64,000 bases of DNA, from contig CM051460.1 of assembly GCA_028095005.1 (NCBI GenBank), positions 234,750,742 through 234,814,741 on the forward strand, written 5' to 3'. Source of the stretch: Rhynchospora pubera. Lineage: Eukaryota > Streptophyta > Magnoliopsida > Poales > Cyperaceae. Every line of letters starts with the position of its first letter. The stretch's first letter is position 1. A program made the position numbers and the translations under genes. Positions 31,801-43,545 of this stretch are shown one piece after another. Below the pieces are notes generated by a model. That model ran no database searches. It saw only the letters and a program-made list of their open reading frames with translations, and was not told the origin of the DNA.

Positions 31801-32055
31801 CAGTAGTTGTGAATTATAACAAAATTAAATGTTGCGGGACAACTTTAGGTCATGTAGGTGATTATGTGGTATCTGGACTTATTTCATCAAAATGTGCCAG
31901 TATATTTTGCAAAAATTTCCCCCACTTTCCCGGAAAATCTCCTCTGCACGCTGTTTTGCTTCTCCCTTTCTTTCTCGAGCAGAATTTTGTTCTAAAAATT
32001 GTACGGAGCGATATCTGACGCAAGAGGAATGGTCCTCCCTTCGCTTGCAAATTTC

Positions 32056-32080
32056 ATGGATGGATGGATGGATGGATGGA
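32056..32080. repeat. (ATGG)n microsatellite
   Basis: Five tandem ATGG units in otherwise featureless DNA. Confidence 0.85.
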
Positions 32081-32527
32081 TTTGAAATTGTAAGCTCTTT
32101 TTAGGTGATGATGTATATGTAGGGACCCAAAAATACTTATTTGAAAGTAAGGTACTACCTTTTCTGTGGCACGTTGTAACTGAAAACATACAATTGAATA
32201 TTGACTTTAAAATCTTGTATTCTGATTTGACGTAAAAAAGTATAATATATCAAATATTCTTCCCATCAACAAAAAGTCACCAAATCATACTGCTGCATTT
32301 TGCACTCTAGTTGTACTTATTGTTTGTGGTTTATCACTTGAGACAGTTAAGTTGTAAATCAACCATATGTAAATGTATCATTGTTATGGATTGTTCAGGG
32401 GAATAAAACAGGGAAATCAAGGTATTCTAGAAAAACTAAACAAGCAGGGAGTTGTATGACAGAGGATATTATGGGGTCCACTACCTCTGTGTTTCTTGAT
32501 CTGTGGGCCAGCCACCCTCTCTGTTAG

Positions 32528-32696
32528 GGGAATTACTTATTTACTTTCCTCACTCCTCTCTTGAGAGATTCATTCCCCCGATGACCAAAATACCCTCACA
32601 TCCCTCCACTTTTCTTCTTTCCGGGCTGGAAAAAATAAGGGTATTTTGATTGTTGGGGAGTGAAATTCTAAATAGGGGAGTGAGCAAAGCAATTCC
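32528..32696. mobile_element. Short Mutator-like MITE with 10 bp target duplication
   Basis: It begins GGGAATTACTTATTTACTTT and ends with the related complement GAGCAAAGCAATTCC. Directly flanking copies of TCTCTGTTAG lie at 32518-32527 and 32697-32706. A 9-10 bp duplication is characteristic of Mutator-like elements. 169 bp, non-coding. Confidence 0.78.
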
Positions 32697-32706
32697 TCTC
32701 TGTTAG

Positions 32707-33494
32707 CCTGTGATATCTCAAAATAGGATTTTCATGGGATTTTGTCCTACACTTTTATTGGAAATTGTTGTTCTTGGGATTTTGTCCTATTATTTTTATT
32801 GAAATTTGTTTTTCATTTAGAAACGTCCATTTGCTTAAATAAGAGGAATTTATCATCCTAAACTAGACATGTCGCATATCAACAACACTTCAAGTTTACA
32901 ACCAGAAAATTACAAGGCAAATTACATAGGCAACTACAGAAACCAAGAAGAGACCTTGTACAGCACCCATGTACAGCACCCATGTCATATTTCACATTGA
33001 AAGGTAGTAGCTAACTAATCAACTGCATCAAATTTGTACCTATTTCTGAGAGGGAACAGTACAATTTGATAAACAAGTTATCTCAATTATGTGGAATATA
33101 TTTGTCAGTTGAAATTTATATTGATCTGTTATCATATTGATATTGACAACTAAATTTGTTATCAGCATAATCTAACTTATTAATGGAATGCACTTCCGTT
33201 ATGAGGATCAGGAAACATCTTAATTTAAGTGTTGTTGGTATGTCATACTACTAATGATAAATAAAGGAAAGAACTTCCACTAAGAGGATGAGGAAACGTC
33301 TCTACAATAACGGATATAACTAAAATCATTTTTAAAGTAGAGCAAATTGAAAAAAAAAACTAAATACTTAATCAACTTTACTATAATTTATTTATCTAAA
33401 AATACATAGATTTTTATTACAGTGGGACAGAAGCTCCTCTGTTTTTAGAGTGAAAGAAAAAAGAAAAAAAAAATTATATGTATGCTTAATCATA
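32707..33494. other. Intergenic, no feature seen
   Basis: AT-rich sequence without a recognisable gene. A short direct repeat, GTACAGCACCCAT, occurs twice in tandem at about 32957-32983. Confidence 0.5.
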
Positions 33495-33504
33495 CTCAGT
33501 AAAT

Positions 33505-33913
33505 GAGTTTAGCTACGGTGAGTCGCGACTCACGGATCCTCCGGTGAGTCGCGACCAAAACTCCTATATCTAGATCAAAATGACTGATCCAAACCGTCCA
33601 ATATGATCTCCCTATTGAAATCTCCATGTAGACCAAATTTTTCATTTTTTCGAAAATTTTAAGTATTTTTTTTTTTTGAAATTTTAGAAAATCGTTAATC
33701 TAATTGGTTCTGAACCATTTAAAAACATCAGTTTTTAAAAATCCGAAAAAAATACTTAAAAATTTCGAAAAAATGAAAAATTTGGTCTACATGGAGATTT
33801 CAATAGGGAGATCATATTGGATGGTTTGGATCGGTCATTTTGATCTAGATCTAGGAGTTTTGGCCGTGACTCACCGGAGGGTCCGTGAGTCGCGACTCAC
33901 CGTAGCTAAACTC
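33505..33913. mobile_element. Fold-back Mutator-like MITE (GTGAGTCGCGACTCAC arms)
   Basis: The terminal repeats are GAGTTTAGCTACGGTGAGTC and its complement. The whole 409 bp forms one hairpin with GATCCAAACCGTCCAATATG inside. It is flanked by perfect 10 bp direct repeats CTCAGTAAAT at 33495-33504 and 33914-33923. The terminus also contains the self-complementary GTGAGTCGCGACTCAC. Confidence 0.92.
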
Positions 33914-33923
33914 CTCAGTAAAT

Positions 33924-35066
33924 TGTCATTATTAATCTTCCTTAAACTAGACATAATTAAGTCTTTGGAATGCAGACATAGTTTTTATATTTTTTTTGTT
34001 CAAAAAAATTGTAATGAAACAAATATGTTTAGGTATGTTTACTGAAAACAAATGAAACATTTGACGCACCCAAAGGTTTGGTTATCAAATAGCAGTTTTA
34101 CAGTTGTCAGGCATTTATCAAAGAGGATAGAAAAAATGGCGTTATTGGCTTGTACTGTAAATGATTGTTTTAACAATTATCTTTTAAAATTCAAATATTA
34201 AAAAAATGAAAAAAGTTTGGAAAAACAAGCTATATCGATAGCAAAATTGGTCAACGAATAAGCAAAATTTTTTGAATTGCATTAAAATGATTTGATATCC
34301 TAAAACTGATATTGCCATAATATATATTAACTTAAACTATTTAAAAAAGTTGATATTCATAACATATATGATCCTAAAACTCTATAACGACACTATAGCC
34401 ACCTCTATAAGCAATATTTAAACCTTTGATCTCAACTTTACACCACGACATAACATAACTCTGCTTCGGTCTTGCTCCTTTACACCATGACATAACTTTC
34501 CCTTGCTACAACAGTAACAATTACTGTGCAAACACCACGCCTCGACTCAAAAGTACCTAAATGTGGGTATGTCTTTTATTTTTTTTACCTTAATTGGTTC
34601 TCGTAAAAAATGTAGTAAGTTCATGTTTCTAAGCAAAAACAGGTTGAAATCATGACAATTCCTCAATTTTTTATCATTTTTTGTAAGACTCTGTCACACA
34701 AAAAATCCCAACAGAGCACGGAGCACGTCTTATTAATTTGCACCCGAGAGACTCGATGGTTCCAATTAGTAAATTCAGATGATTGAAAAAAACATAGACC
34801 AAAAACCATAGCATTGTCAAGAGATGCTTTCTTGGTGTTCTATATAAAGGATACACTACAAACAATGAGCAAAAAGGTGATAATATGGTATTGCATCGTT
34901 TCTCATTCCGTATTAGAACTGTAATTATGTTAGGGCAAAGAGATGCTTTACAATAATGTCTTATATTATTATGGAAGGTCCGTTAATGTGTATTGCCAAA
35001 AAAATGAGAATATAAAAGAAGTTTAATTAATTATAAAACTCAATATGATTTTGTATCCTATGAAGT
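33924..35066. other. Intergenic, no feature seen
   Basis: AT-rich sequence with no coding signal or bordered repeat. Confidence 0.5.
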
Positions 35067-35077
35067 AGACGTTAGAA

Positions 35078-35235
35078 GTTGAGAACCAGCTCTTAGTCTA
35101 GTGACAAAAAGTAATGCACCTTTACTCTTTGAGTGAAAGGTCGTAGGTTCGAAACCCGACTGGGGGTTCTTTCATAGACATTTAATTTAAGAATAAGTTG
35201 GGTGACTTAGACCTCCAATTTATCTTAAAAAAAAC
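35078..35235 (+). mobile_element. Complete tRNA-derived SINE
   Basis: A 158 bp element with a box A-like stretch (TTAGTCTAGTGACAAAAAGT), a perfect box B (GGTTCGAAACCC) and a short A-rich tail. It is flanked by 11 bp direct repeats AGACGTTAGAA at 35067-35077 and 35236-35246, the mark of LINE-assisted retroposition. Confidence 0.85.
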
Positions 35236-35246
35236 AGACGTTAGAA

Positions 35247-38200
35247 TTATACAAAAACAGAGTTATATATAAACAAAAGATTGTGTTCGAGGATGAAACT
35301 TTGTATTTATTTATTTTTTTAGGGGGAAGTATGAACCAATTGAAGATTCGAACACTCTGGAAGTTAATAATAGAAAAATCTCCGAATTTTGACTGAAAAT
35401 GTATTAAGTGATGTGAAAAATAGTAGTAGCTTATATCTTTGGAAACAACATTTTGACTAGATGCCAGTGCTATCTTACAAAATACACCTTTCAAACAGAA
35501 GCTTTTGGCCCTTTTCTCTTATCAAATTTTCAGGTGTCGAAAGAGGAATCATTAAATATGTGAGATTATGTGGCTGGAGCGTATAGAGACATCTGGGGAT
35601 TTTCATGTCCCCATATCTTTTATTCTGATTTTAATCATATCCAATATTTTATAACTGTCTCGTACTTTTTGTTCTGTTGGTCTTCGGAAGAAAATGTGCC
35701 ACCCAAATTGAGGCCGATCGAGTTGGTGCCAATCTAATATACGCAGTATAAATTTTCTAAAGTTCCTTCAAAGTCTATCACTCAATTACAACTGCCAAGA
35801 CGGTGTTGATAAGCGAAGCAAGATTGTTTAAGTATTTTAAGAAGTGTTTTATAGTACTTTAGAAAACTTGAAATGGTTGTAGTTGTAGGCTGTAGCGTAA
35901 CTAAATACATCAATCATTTACTTTTAGTGCTCCACTTATCATCATATTACATAAAAATTTTCAAGATTTTTTATGACGCTTCACAAAAATGGTCATAATT
36001 TTTTATCCGACCATCGGATCGGGCTAAAATTTTGACAGGAGATTCGTGATTCAGAGGCCGAAAAAATACATCATAGTTGCATTTGGCCAAACCGTCAGCT
36101 CGGATTTGCGATTTGAACCTTCCTTAATTGACTTTTGGACCTTTCTTTATAATTTTGACAATTTTAAGGTTGTTTTAGTAATTTTTATGTAATTTATCTT
36201 TTTAGGATTTTTGTATTTGTCTATTTAAGACATCCGTCGTGGTTTATGACAGTTGGTAATGTTTTTGAGAATTACAATTTTATCAAAATTCTGAATATGT
36301 GTGATTTTAGAGTCAAAATATCTCTGTTTTGATACTTATTCAATAATACTTCACAATTATTAAACTCTAATTCTTTCAAGTGATTTTATCCTTGACAAAT
36401 TTTGTTAAGGTTTTCAAAAAAGAAAAAAAAAAGAGAACTTTTAATGATTTGACATCTACTTTAATTTGCTGACGATACTTACACTTAATTAAAATATTAA
36501 AAAAATATGTACCATATTGCAGATAAACAATTACGCGTGATATTCCATATATACATTCTAGTATAAGAAAATTGGAAAAAAGAATTATTTCGCGAGATAA
36601 ATGTTTTGTCTATATATGCTTCTAAATACTTTAGCATTAAAGGAGGTATATAATTTTATTATGCACTTTTATATAGGTAAAGAAAAACTTGAGAGCTAAT
36701 TGAAAGCAACCCTAGAAATTAAATAGAGGCATGGGAGCTAATGTACTTGCTAACCAAACAAAATATGTTAACATACACCGCCACAGAGGATTTATGTTCT
36801 CAATAAATCGTAATTAAAGGGGTCCATGTAGCTTATGGACAGCTTGAGACAGACGACAAATGGTCATTAGTCACAATCATACCAGGCTAGATTCCTTTGT
36901 TTAGGCCTAATCTCCTTAGAGGCACCTCTCTGTCCAAGTATTTTTGTTCTGTTGTCACCTGTTTCTCATCTTGACCTAGTCTAAACCATATAGATCATAT
37001 TCCACTTGATGAAGTCGGCTTCTTTTATTATTTATTTTCTGTTTTTTTTTAATTTCCTTTTTTTTGAATTTCTATTTATTTTCTGTTAGTAAATTAGTAT
37101 GGCCAGTCACAGTCAGAGATGACTACTGATTAGATTTGAGTTGATGTTTAACATAATTATGCATTACTTATTTTTGCACTAGGAAGAGGTCTAATTGTTG
37201 GAATTATACATACATTCAAAATTTTAGAAACTATGTTCCAATAATTCACTGGTCTTTAATTATTATATATTATAAGGAAACATGTCAGTCAAATGTGGGC
37301 AAAATAAACAGTTGAAAAATATTGTTATATTAAAAAAATAAAAATGAACATATGAATATGGAAAAAAATAATTTGACGACGATTTATATTTCTTTAAACA
37401 AATTTTTTTTGAGGGAAGAGTTATTTTTATATGTGCGCTTTATCTTCAATCAGTCATAGTACACTATTTTCAAAATTTAAACCCTATTCAACGAGAGTGC
37501 TGCAGGCCTATTCTATTTTTAGATGGAAAGCTAATGGTTCAATGGACTAATTAAAATAAATTTAAAAAATCAATGATCCGTATCATATATAAAGAGTTGG
37601 ATACACTGTAGAAGTTGATGCATGCTCTTATATTGCTCCTTTTATAAGAATAGAGATTATTGGTCCACTACACAAGAACGTTAGCTACCGTGGCAAGGAA
37701 GTTCGTTGAATTTATAATTGAGAGAGAAAAACGCATGTCATATGCTCCATTAAATTTTTTTTTTTTTCAAACTTACGTGATTAAGTTTTTTATTTCTTCA
37801 ATTTTATAAGAAAATTGCTTCTTATCCTGTTCTCTGATTTCCAACAAAGTCCACATTCACAGCTTACAAAACAAAAGATGCTACATATGCTTTCGTTGTC
37901 ATGCATGCTTTATTTTGAATTGAAAAAAAAAATTGCCCACAAGCTTCGCAACTAAACGGGGGGTAAAAAAAAAAAGAAACTTTGACCATCTCCTGATGAG
38001 AGCATGAACCTAACCCATATGACTGAATATTGGCTAGCTGTTGATGATATCAAATACTCTTTATTAAAGTTTCAAACTAGATATACATAATGCTGATGAT
38101 TTCAAATACACTAAAGTTTCAAACTAGATATAGTGCATACAGTGCTTGGATATGCTTCACACAGGGGGAAAAAAAAGGTACTTTTACATTATTGTCCTGT

Positions 38201-39418
38201 AAAAATAGTGAGAACCTACAACTATCCAAATAAATATAATTAGAATCAATCATACCATTCACTTTGTTCATGCTAAAGTATGCATAAAAGTCTCAAGTGC
38301 TAACCATGACAGATATTAGATGGAGATACAACATGTTCAGTAACGAATGGAAGCTTAGTCAAGCCATCACTAATTTATATACCTACACATCATTTTCTGA
38401 CAAGATTATTCAAATAATCGAATTCTGAATGTTAATGTACTTTTAAGTTTTAACTGCCTTTTGGGTCAAAGAATCTTCTATCTTTAATTTAAAATAACTA
38501 ACTATATTACATTAAACGTCCATATACATTAGCCTTCGCACTCTATTAATTGTATAATTAAATAAATGAACAAGGCACAACAATATAAAATCATCACAAA
38601 AGACAAGATAAATTAAGCAACAAAATTCATCTAGTGTCCATATAAAAAAAACAGTTGCCACAATCATTTCTCAAGAAGGAAGCAAAATAGTAGATATGAA
38701 GGGCATTTTATGTGAAATTGAATAATTATCCGCGGATAAGAGTCATTTTTCTATTTCAGCCGTATCCAAGTCATATTCTTTGTTTGTATCATACTTTGAA
38801 ATTCAATGATTATCTTCTCAGCAATAAACATTCTCAATAGACCATCAAAACAAAATTCACCTCTCGTGAATATGCTCTATATATTACAGATTTCAATTTT
38901 GTAATTTATATTTATTTTCATGCACCCAAAACACACTATTGAACTGTAAACAAGGTTTTACATGTTTATTAGCCCTTTGAATTAAATTGCTGTAGGGACC
39001 AAAATATAAAATATGTGTCAATAATTTGTACAATAAATGATGCGGTGTTAGCCACTTAGCCTGATGGATGACGATGAGCTAGGCAGATAAGGTGAGAAAT
39101 ACCAACACATTGGGAATTGCATTTGCATTTAGCAAGGTTCCTTCCCTTTGCATTTAGCAAGGTTCCTTCCCTCCAGCCTCCGCATTGGCTTTACGGATAA
39201 GTGTGCAGGAATCAAAATAAACTATTAAGTGTAGATAAATATGCACAAGTAGATGATTATTGAACTTACAGGTGCGATTAACGACAGAATCAGCCAAAGA
39301 CAGATTCTTTGTCTGGTGAGAACATGATGAGATAGCCATGTGCCAGTGCAAAGAAGGCAGGATGGATGGATCGCTCTGCAAACTATTTATTATAACAATT
39401 TGTACTTAGAAATATATT
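35247..39418. other. Intergenic, no gene recognised
   Basis: Over 4 kb of AT-rich DNA. No ORF with protein-like composition and no terminal repeats with target duplications were found. A short direct repeat of CCTTTGCATTTAGCAAGGTT is present at about 39120-39170. Confidence 0.45.
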
Positions 39419-39421
39419 TAA

Positions 39422-39589
39422 GGGGCTGTTTGGATTATGGTAGGAATTTGGAGAATTTCATCTTCCTACTATAAATTTATTATAAACAATTCAAACTCTT
39501 CACAAAATTACACACTTCCCAATAAATTTATTCCTAGGAATTTCAACTTCCCCAAATTCTCCAAATTCCTAAGCGATCCAAACGGCCCC
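39422..39589. mobile_element. Tourist-like MITE, GGAATTTGGA subfamily
   Basis: The terminal repeats are GGGGCTGTTTGGAT and ATCCAAACGGCCCC, flanked by TAA on both sides (39419-39421, 39590-39592). The core has AATTCAAACTCTTCACAAAATTACAC. 168 bp. Confidence 0.88.
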
Positions 39590-39869
39590 TAAAAGATTAT
39601 CTGGATTATTTCAATCAGCCTACTTTGTTGTTTTATTTGGCATGCTTGTTCAGGTTCAGTGTAGCTTTTCAATTCAATGTAGACTACTCGGTATGTACAA
39701 TGAGGAAGTTCCCTACATTTATTTTCATAATATATATATATCAAGAAAGGAAATGTTTGGACTATTTGGAAAGAAACACTGTTATTTTTCTTTTTAAAGT
39801 CTGTATATTTGTTTGGTTATCACAGCAGGTCAATAGTTATAATCAAAGAATTACTATAAAGGCAGCAAC

Positions 39870-40324
39870 TAGTGATAGTTCAAAAATTCTTAGTTTTTGG
39901 CCCGTCATTTGGAAGACCGTCTTAAATCCAGACCGGACCGGTTCTTCGAAGGGTTTTTCGATGGACAAGAATTTAGAAGGGCCGGATTTTGCAAGGGTCG
40001 GGTCTAATTTTTTTCAAAGACGGATGTTGAAGGACCGGATCCGACCTAATCGTTCAATAGTAGTGACTATTTGATCATAATGGGACGATAGAGATTAAAA
40101 AATTATTAAAAAATTAAATGTTGGTATTATTTTAGAAGGACTAGAAGGGCCAAGGACTTATAAGGGCCGGATTTTCAAAGGGCCGGTCTCGTGTTTCAAA
40201 AAACAAACCCGTCTAACCCATCATATCTTGACCCTTTTTCTTAACCCGGTCCGGTCCAGCCCTTCTACCAAATCCGTCAAGTCCGGTCCTTTGAAATCCG
40301 GCCCGGCCCTTTTGCCTTTCACTA
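39870..40324 (+). mobile_element. hAT-like MITE with GGCCCGGCCC-rich body
   Basis: The ends are TAGTGATAG and CTTTCACTA, with 8 bp flanks GCAGCAAC (39862-39869) and GCAGCGAC (40325-40332) matching at seven positions. The 8 bp duplication fits hAT. The body is unusually GC-rich for this window (CCGGACCGGTTC, GGCCCGGCCC). An open frame to 40074 is not protein-like. Confidence 0.75.
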
Positions 40325-40365
40325 GCAGCGACGTGCCAACACTAAATTAGAGCTTTTCTTTCAGT

Positions 40366-40508
40366 GGCAGCGTTTGGATATAGGAAGAAGGAAGAAGAAA
40401 GAAAAAAATTATAAACAATCCAAACTCTTCACAAAGTTACACACTTCCCAATACTTCTTCTCACTTTTTTTCTTCTTCCCTTCTACCCACACCTATCCAA
40501 ACGGAGCC
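40366..40508. mobile_element. Tourist-like MITE
   Basis: GGCAGCGTTTGGATATAGG at the left and CCTATCCAAACGGAGCC at the right, flanked by AGT on both sides (40363-40365, 40509-40511). 143 bp. Confidence 0.88.
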
Positions 40509-40511
40509 AGT

Positions 40512-41844
40512 AAGTCATAAATTATTCTTTTCTAATTGTTCAAATTAAATAACTTTTCTTTTACGAAAACACTCTTTTTTCCCCCTGTTAAAAGAACGAT
40601 GTGAAAAATCCCTGAAATTGTATTTAATTATAGGCATGAGCAAATAAATAAATAAAATTCATTAGTTCATATTAATTTTTTTTGGAAAACCCGAAGATTA
40701 ACCTTTTAAAACTTAAATAATCACAAAGAATTTTATAATTGTTAAGCCCAAATCCTTCAATCGAAACAGTTACCTGAGCTATTAGAGTAAATGAGTAGGG
40801 ACTTTATTCATGTAAAAACTTTTTTTTCACTACATCGATTTTTAATTCAGGTGGCTTTTTTAATTTATGTTTTCATAAACATCCACACATTCATTGGAAA
40901 TAAACAGATGAGGCAATAATTAGCATAGTGTATAAAACGAACTTTTGCTGATGCGGAGGTGCAGAGAGAACTCTCTAGAGTCAAGACCATTTGTTTGGAT
41001 TATGGATTTTATGACTTGAACAAATATAAACTTGCTACACATCCCAAAGATTGAACCGAATCACAGGAGAAATTCTAGAAAGATCCAATCAGAAATAGAG
41101 TTCTTCCTAGTATGAATAGTTCTTCATTAATTATTGGGGCCAGAAAATAAAGATGACCATGACGCTACAATATCTGGCACTGATAGAGATCCACTTGAAC
41201 ATAATTCATCTCCATTTTTTATCAACTGAAGGATCCATTTTTTTGCAAAGGGTCTACTATTTTTTGTTTCTTCACCTGGAGAAAATAAGAAGCTTTCGTT
41301 TCCCTGTAAATGGTTTCTCATGAGTAAATTTAAAAAGAGCAGCAAGAAATAAGAAAATTAAATTTGGAATTGTCCAGAAAGAAAAGGCCATTTTTTATTT
41401 GGATTGAAACGGAGGTGCTTCTAACAAAAAAAAAATTATTGGGTCGACCCTTTAAGGAATTAAAGTCTCACCAATCCCACAACGAAACGGGGCCAATTAG
41501 GCCTACAAAATGGGGCAAGGGTTCATGACAAGTCCTATTTAGGCCTATGATGTGTCATGGCCGTAGAACACAAAGACAAAGTAATACAGGCCCACAAAAC
41601 GAATTTTATCACGGACTAAATATACTTTTATGGTAATTACTACCGTCCAATTTATTGTCATCCAAATGCCTTCATTTTTCCGCGCCTTCACACCCCTCCT
41701 CTCCCTCTCTTCTTTGCGGCGCCTATCCCTCCCCTTCCTCTCTCTAACACCTTATTCTTTTTTCCCTTCCACGTCCCCCTTCTTCTCTCTCATCTATCCT
41801 TCTTTCCTTCTATCCTCTACCTCTTTTTTAGTTTTGTTTTCTTG
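40512..41844. other. Intergenic with a pyrimidine-rich tract
   Basis: No gene recognised. A CT-rich tract lies at about 41690-41830, and its small ORFs are low-complexity Ser/Leu/Phe. Confidence 0.45.
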
Positions 41845-42094
41845 TATATGTGTTAAATTTATTTGTTATATTTATTCAATTTAATTATTATATATGTTTC
41901 TTTTATTTGTTATATATGTTCAATTTGTGTCCACTTTATATCTTTTTATATGAGTCAACAAGTTTATTATATAATGTTCAATTTTTTATTACATATATTT
42001 ATTTTATTTGTCATCTGTTTATTTTATTTGTTATATATGTTCGATAAGTTGGTATATCTGTTAAGTTTATGTTCATTTCTATCTTATTTGTACG

Positions 42095-43300
42095 CAGTGA
42101 CGGAGCCAGAAAATTTTGAAATGGGGTTCACTTAAATATTAATGTTTAAATGGAAAATGCTATAGTCAGAATGATATGGACGAAGTGTTTCGTCAAAACC
42201 GACCAAATTTCAATTCGGAAGTTTAAATGACCAATCCAAACCGTTCAATATGATCTTCATATTAAAATCTCTTTTAAAATCAAATTGTACATTTGAAAAT
42301 TTTTGAAAAATTTCGATCTAATTAGTTTTACAATTTTGAAAATCCTAATAAATACTTTTTAAAAAATAAAAAAACTGTTAAATTTGTCATGCAAGAAAAT
42401 TTCAATATGAAGAACATATTGAGTGGTTTGAATTGATCAATTGAAGTTTTGAATTTGAGATCTAATCGAATTTGACAGAGCTATTCGTCAAGTCGCTTTG
42501 ACTCTATATCTTCATTTCACATCCATTACTTCAAAATTGAAATATTAATCATAATAATTAAACAAAATACATGTTTCCATCAAACATCCATTACTTAAAG
42601 TTCAAAAAAATAATACAACTGCAAATATTTTTTTATTTTAGTCAACTGTCATAAATGAAATAATTCGAACTAAAATCGGATATATTTTAGACTTGTTATA
42701 GACACAAATTTAACTTTCAAACTAAACTTTCAATATAATATAGCTAAAATAAAGGTAAAAAAATAAAAGAGAAAATGATGATCAGAGGAGCGAAGTTTTT
42801 GGATAAAATTTTTTTCGATTGTTCTCGCAAGTCACAAAGAGGAGAGAATCACTAGAGTTTAGTTTTCAATAGGTAAAATAAATTGAGGAAAGAAAGGAAG
42901 CATCGCTGAATAACTTTATTTTTTTTTCTTTTTTCGATTATTTTTCTGATTTACTGAAGTGATTACTGATTAGGATAAATTTCATTTGTTACCTGGTTGG
43001 GCTACGAGGCCCAAAAACGATAGCCGAAGTAACAATAAGTGAAACTAATTTCATTTTATTATGGTAACATAACACTTTTGCAAATAAATTGTTAATCTTC
43101 CAAAAAGTTCTCAAATAATTATATTATAAAATATTTGGGGTTCAACAATGAAAAATCATCTAAATATTTTGGGGGTTCAAACATGTGGTGCATATAACAA
43201 ATTTACATTTTTTTAGCTAAAAATATTAATATTAGTACTATTATTTCTAAAAAATAGGGGTGACATTGACACCCCTTTAATGAATGTAAATCCGTCCTTG
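42095..43300. mobile_element. hAT-like element with 8 bp target duplication
   Basis: The left end CAGTGACGGAGCC and right end AATCCGTCCTTG (complement CAAGGACGGATT) form imperfect terminal repeats. TTTGTACG flanks both sides exactly (42087-42094, 43301-43308). It is 1206 bp with no transposase ORF, and holds a nested fold-back MITE. Confidence 0.85.
42161..42509. mobile_element. Nested fold-back MITE, degraded
   Basis: The outer arms TATAGTCAGAATGATATGGA and complement of TGACGAATAGCTCTGTCAAA...GACTCTATA pair imperfectly. The inner phrase AATCCAAACCGTTCAATATG ties it to the other fold-back MITEs. No target duplication could be read. It lies within the hAT-like element and therefore inserted later. 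Confidence 0.65.
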
Positions 43301-43545
43301 TTTGTACGAGTACACATGTTTGTTATATCTGTTCAATTTATTTGTTATATATGTTCAATTAGTTGTTATATCTATTCAATTTATGTTCACTTTTACTTTT
43401 TATGAATACACCTATTTGTTATATCTGGTCAACTAGTTGTCATATATGTTTATTTTTTTAATACATATATTTTTTTTTATTTTATGTTCATATTATCTTT
43501 GTATCTATTCAATTTATTGTCGTATATGTGTATTTTAAAAAAGTA

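Larger units (their letters stand above)
41845..43545. repeat. Degenerate TTTGTTATATATGTTCAATT minisatellite, interrupted
   Basis: Irregular repeats of the phrase TTTGTTATATATGTTCAATT fill 41845-42085 and again 43315-43540. The hAT-like element at 42095-43300 separates the two blocks, so they were probably one array of about 470 bp before insertion. Confidence 0.7.

Noticed and set aside
39870..40074. C-terminal part of a 149-residue ORF
   Set aside because: The frame runs into a hAT-like MITE body and reads like translated repeat.
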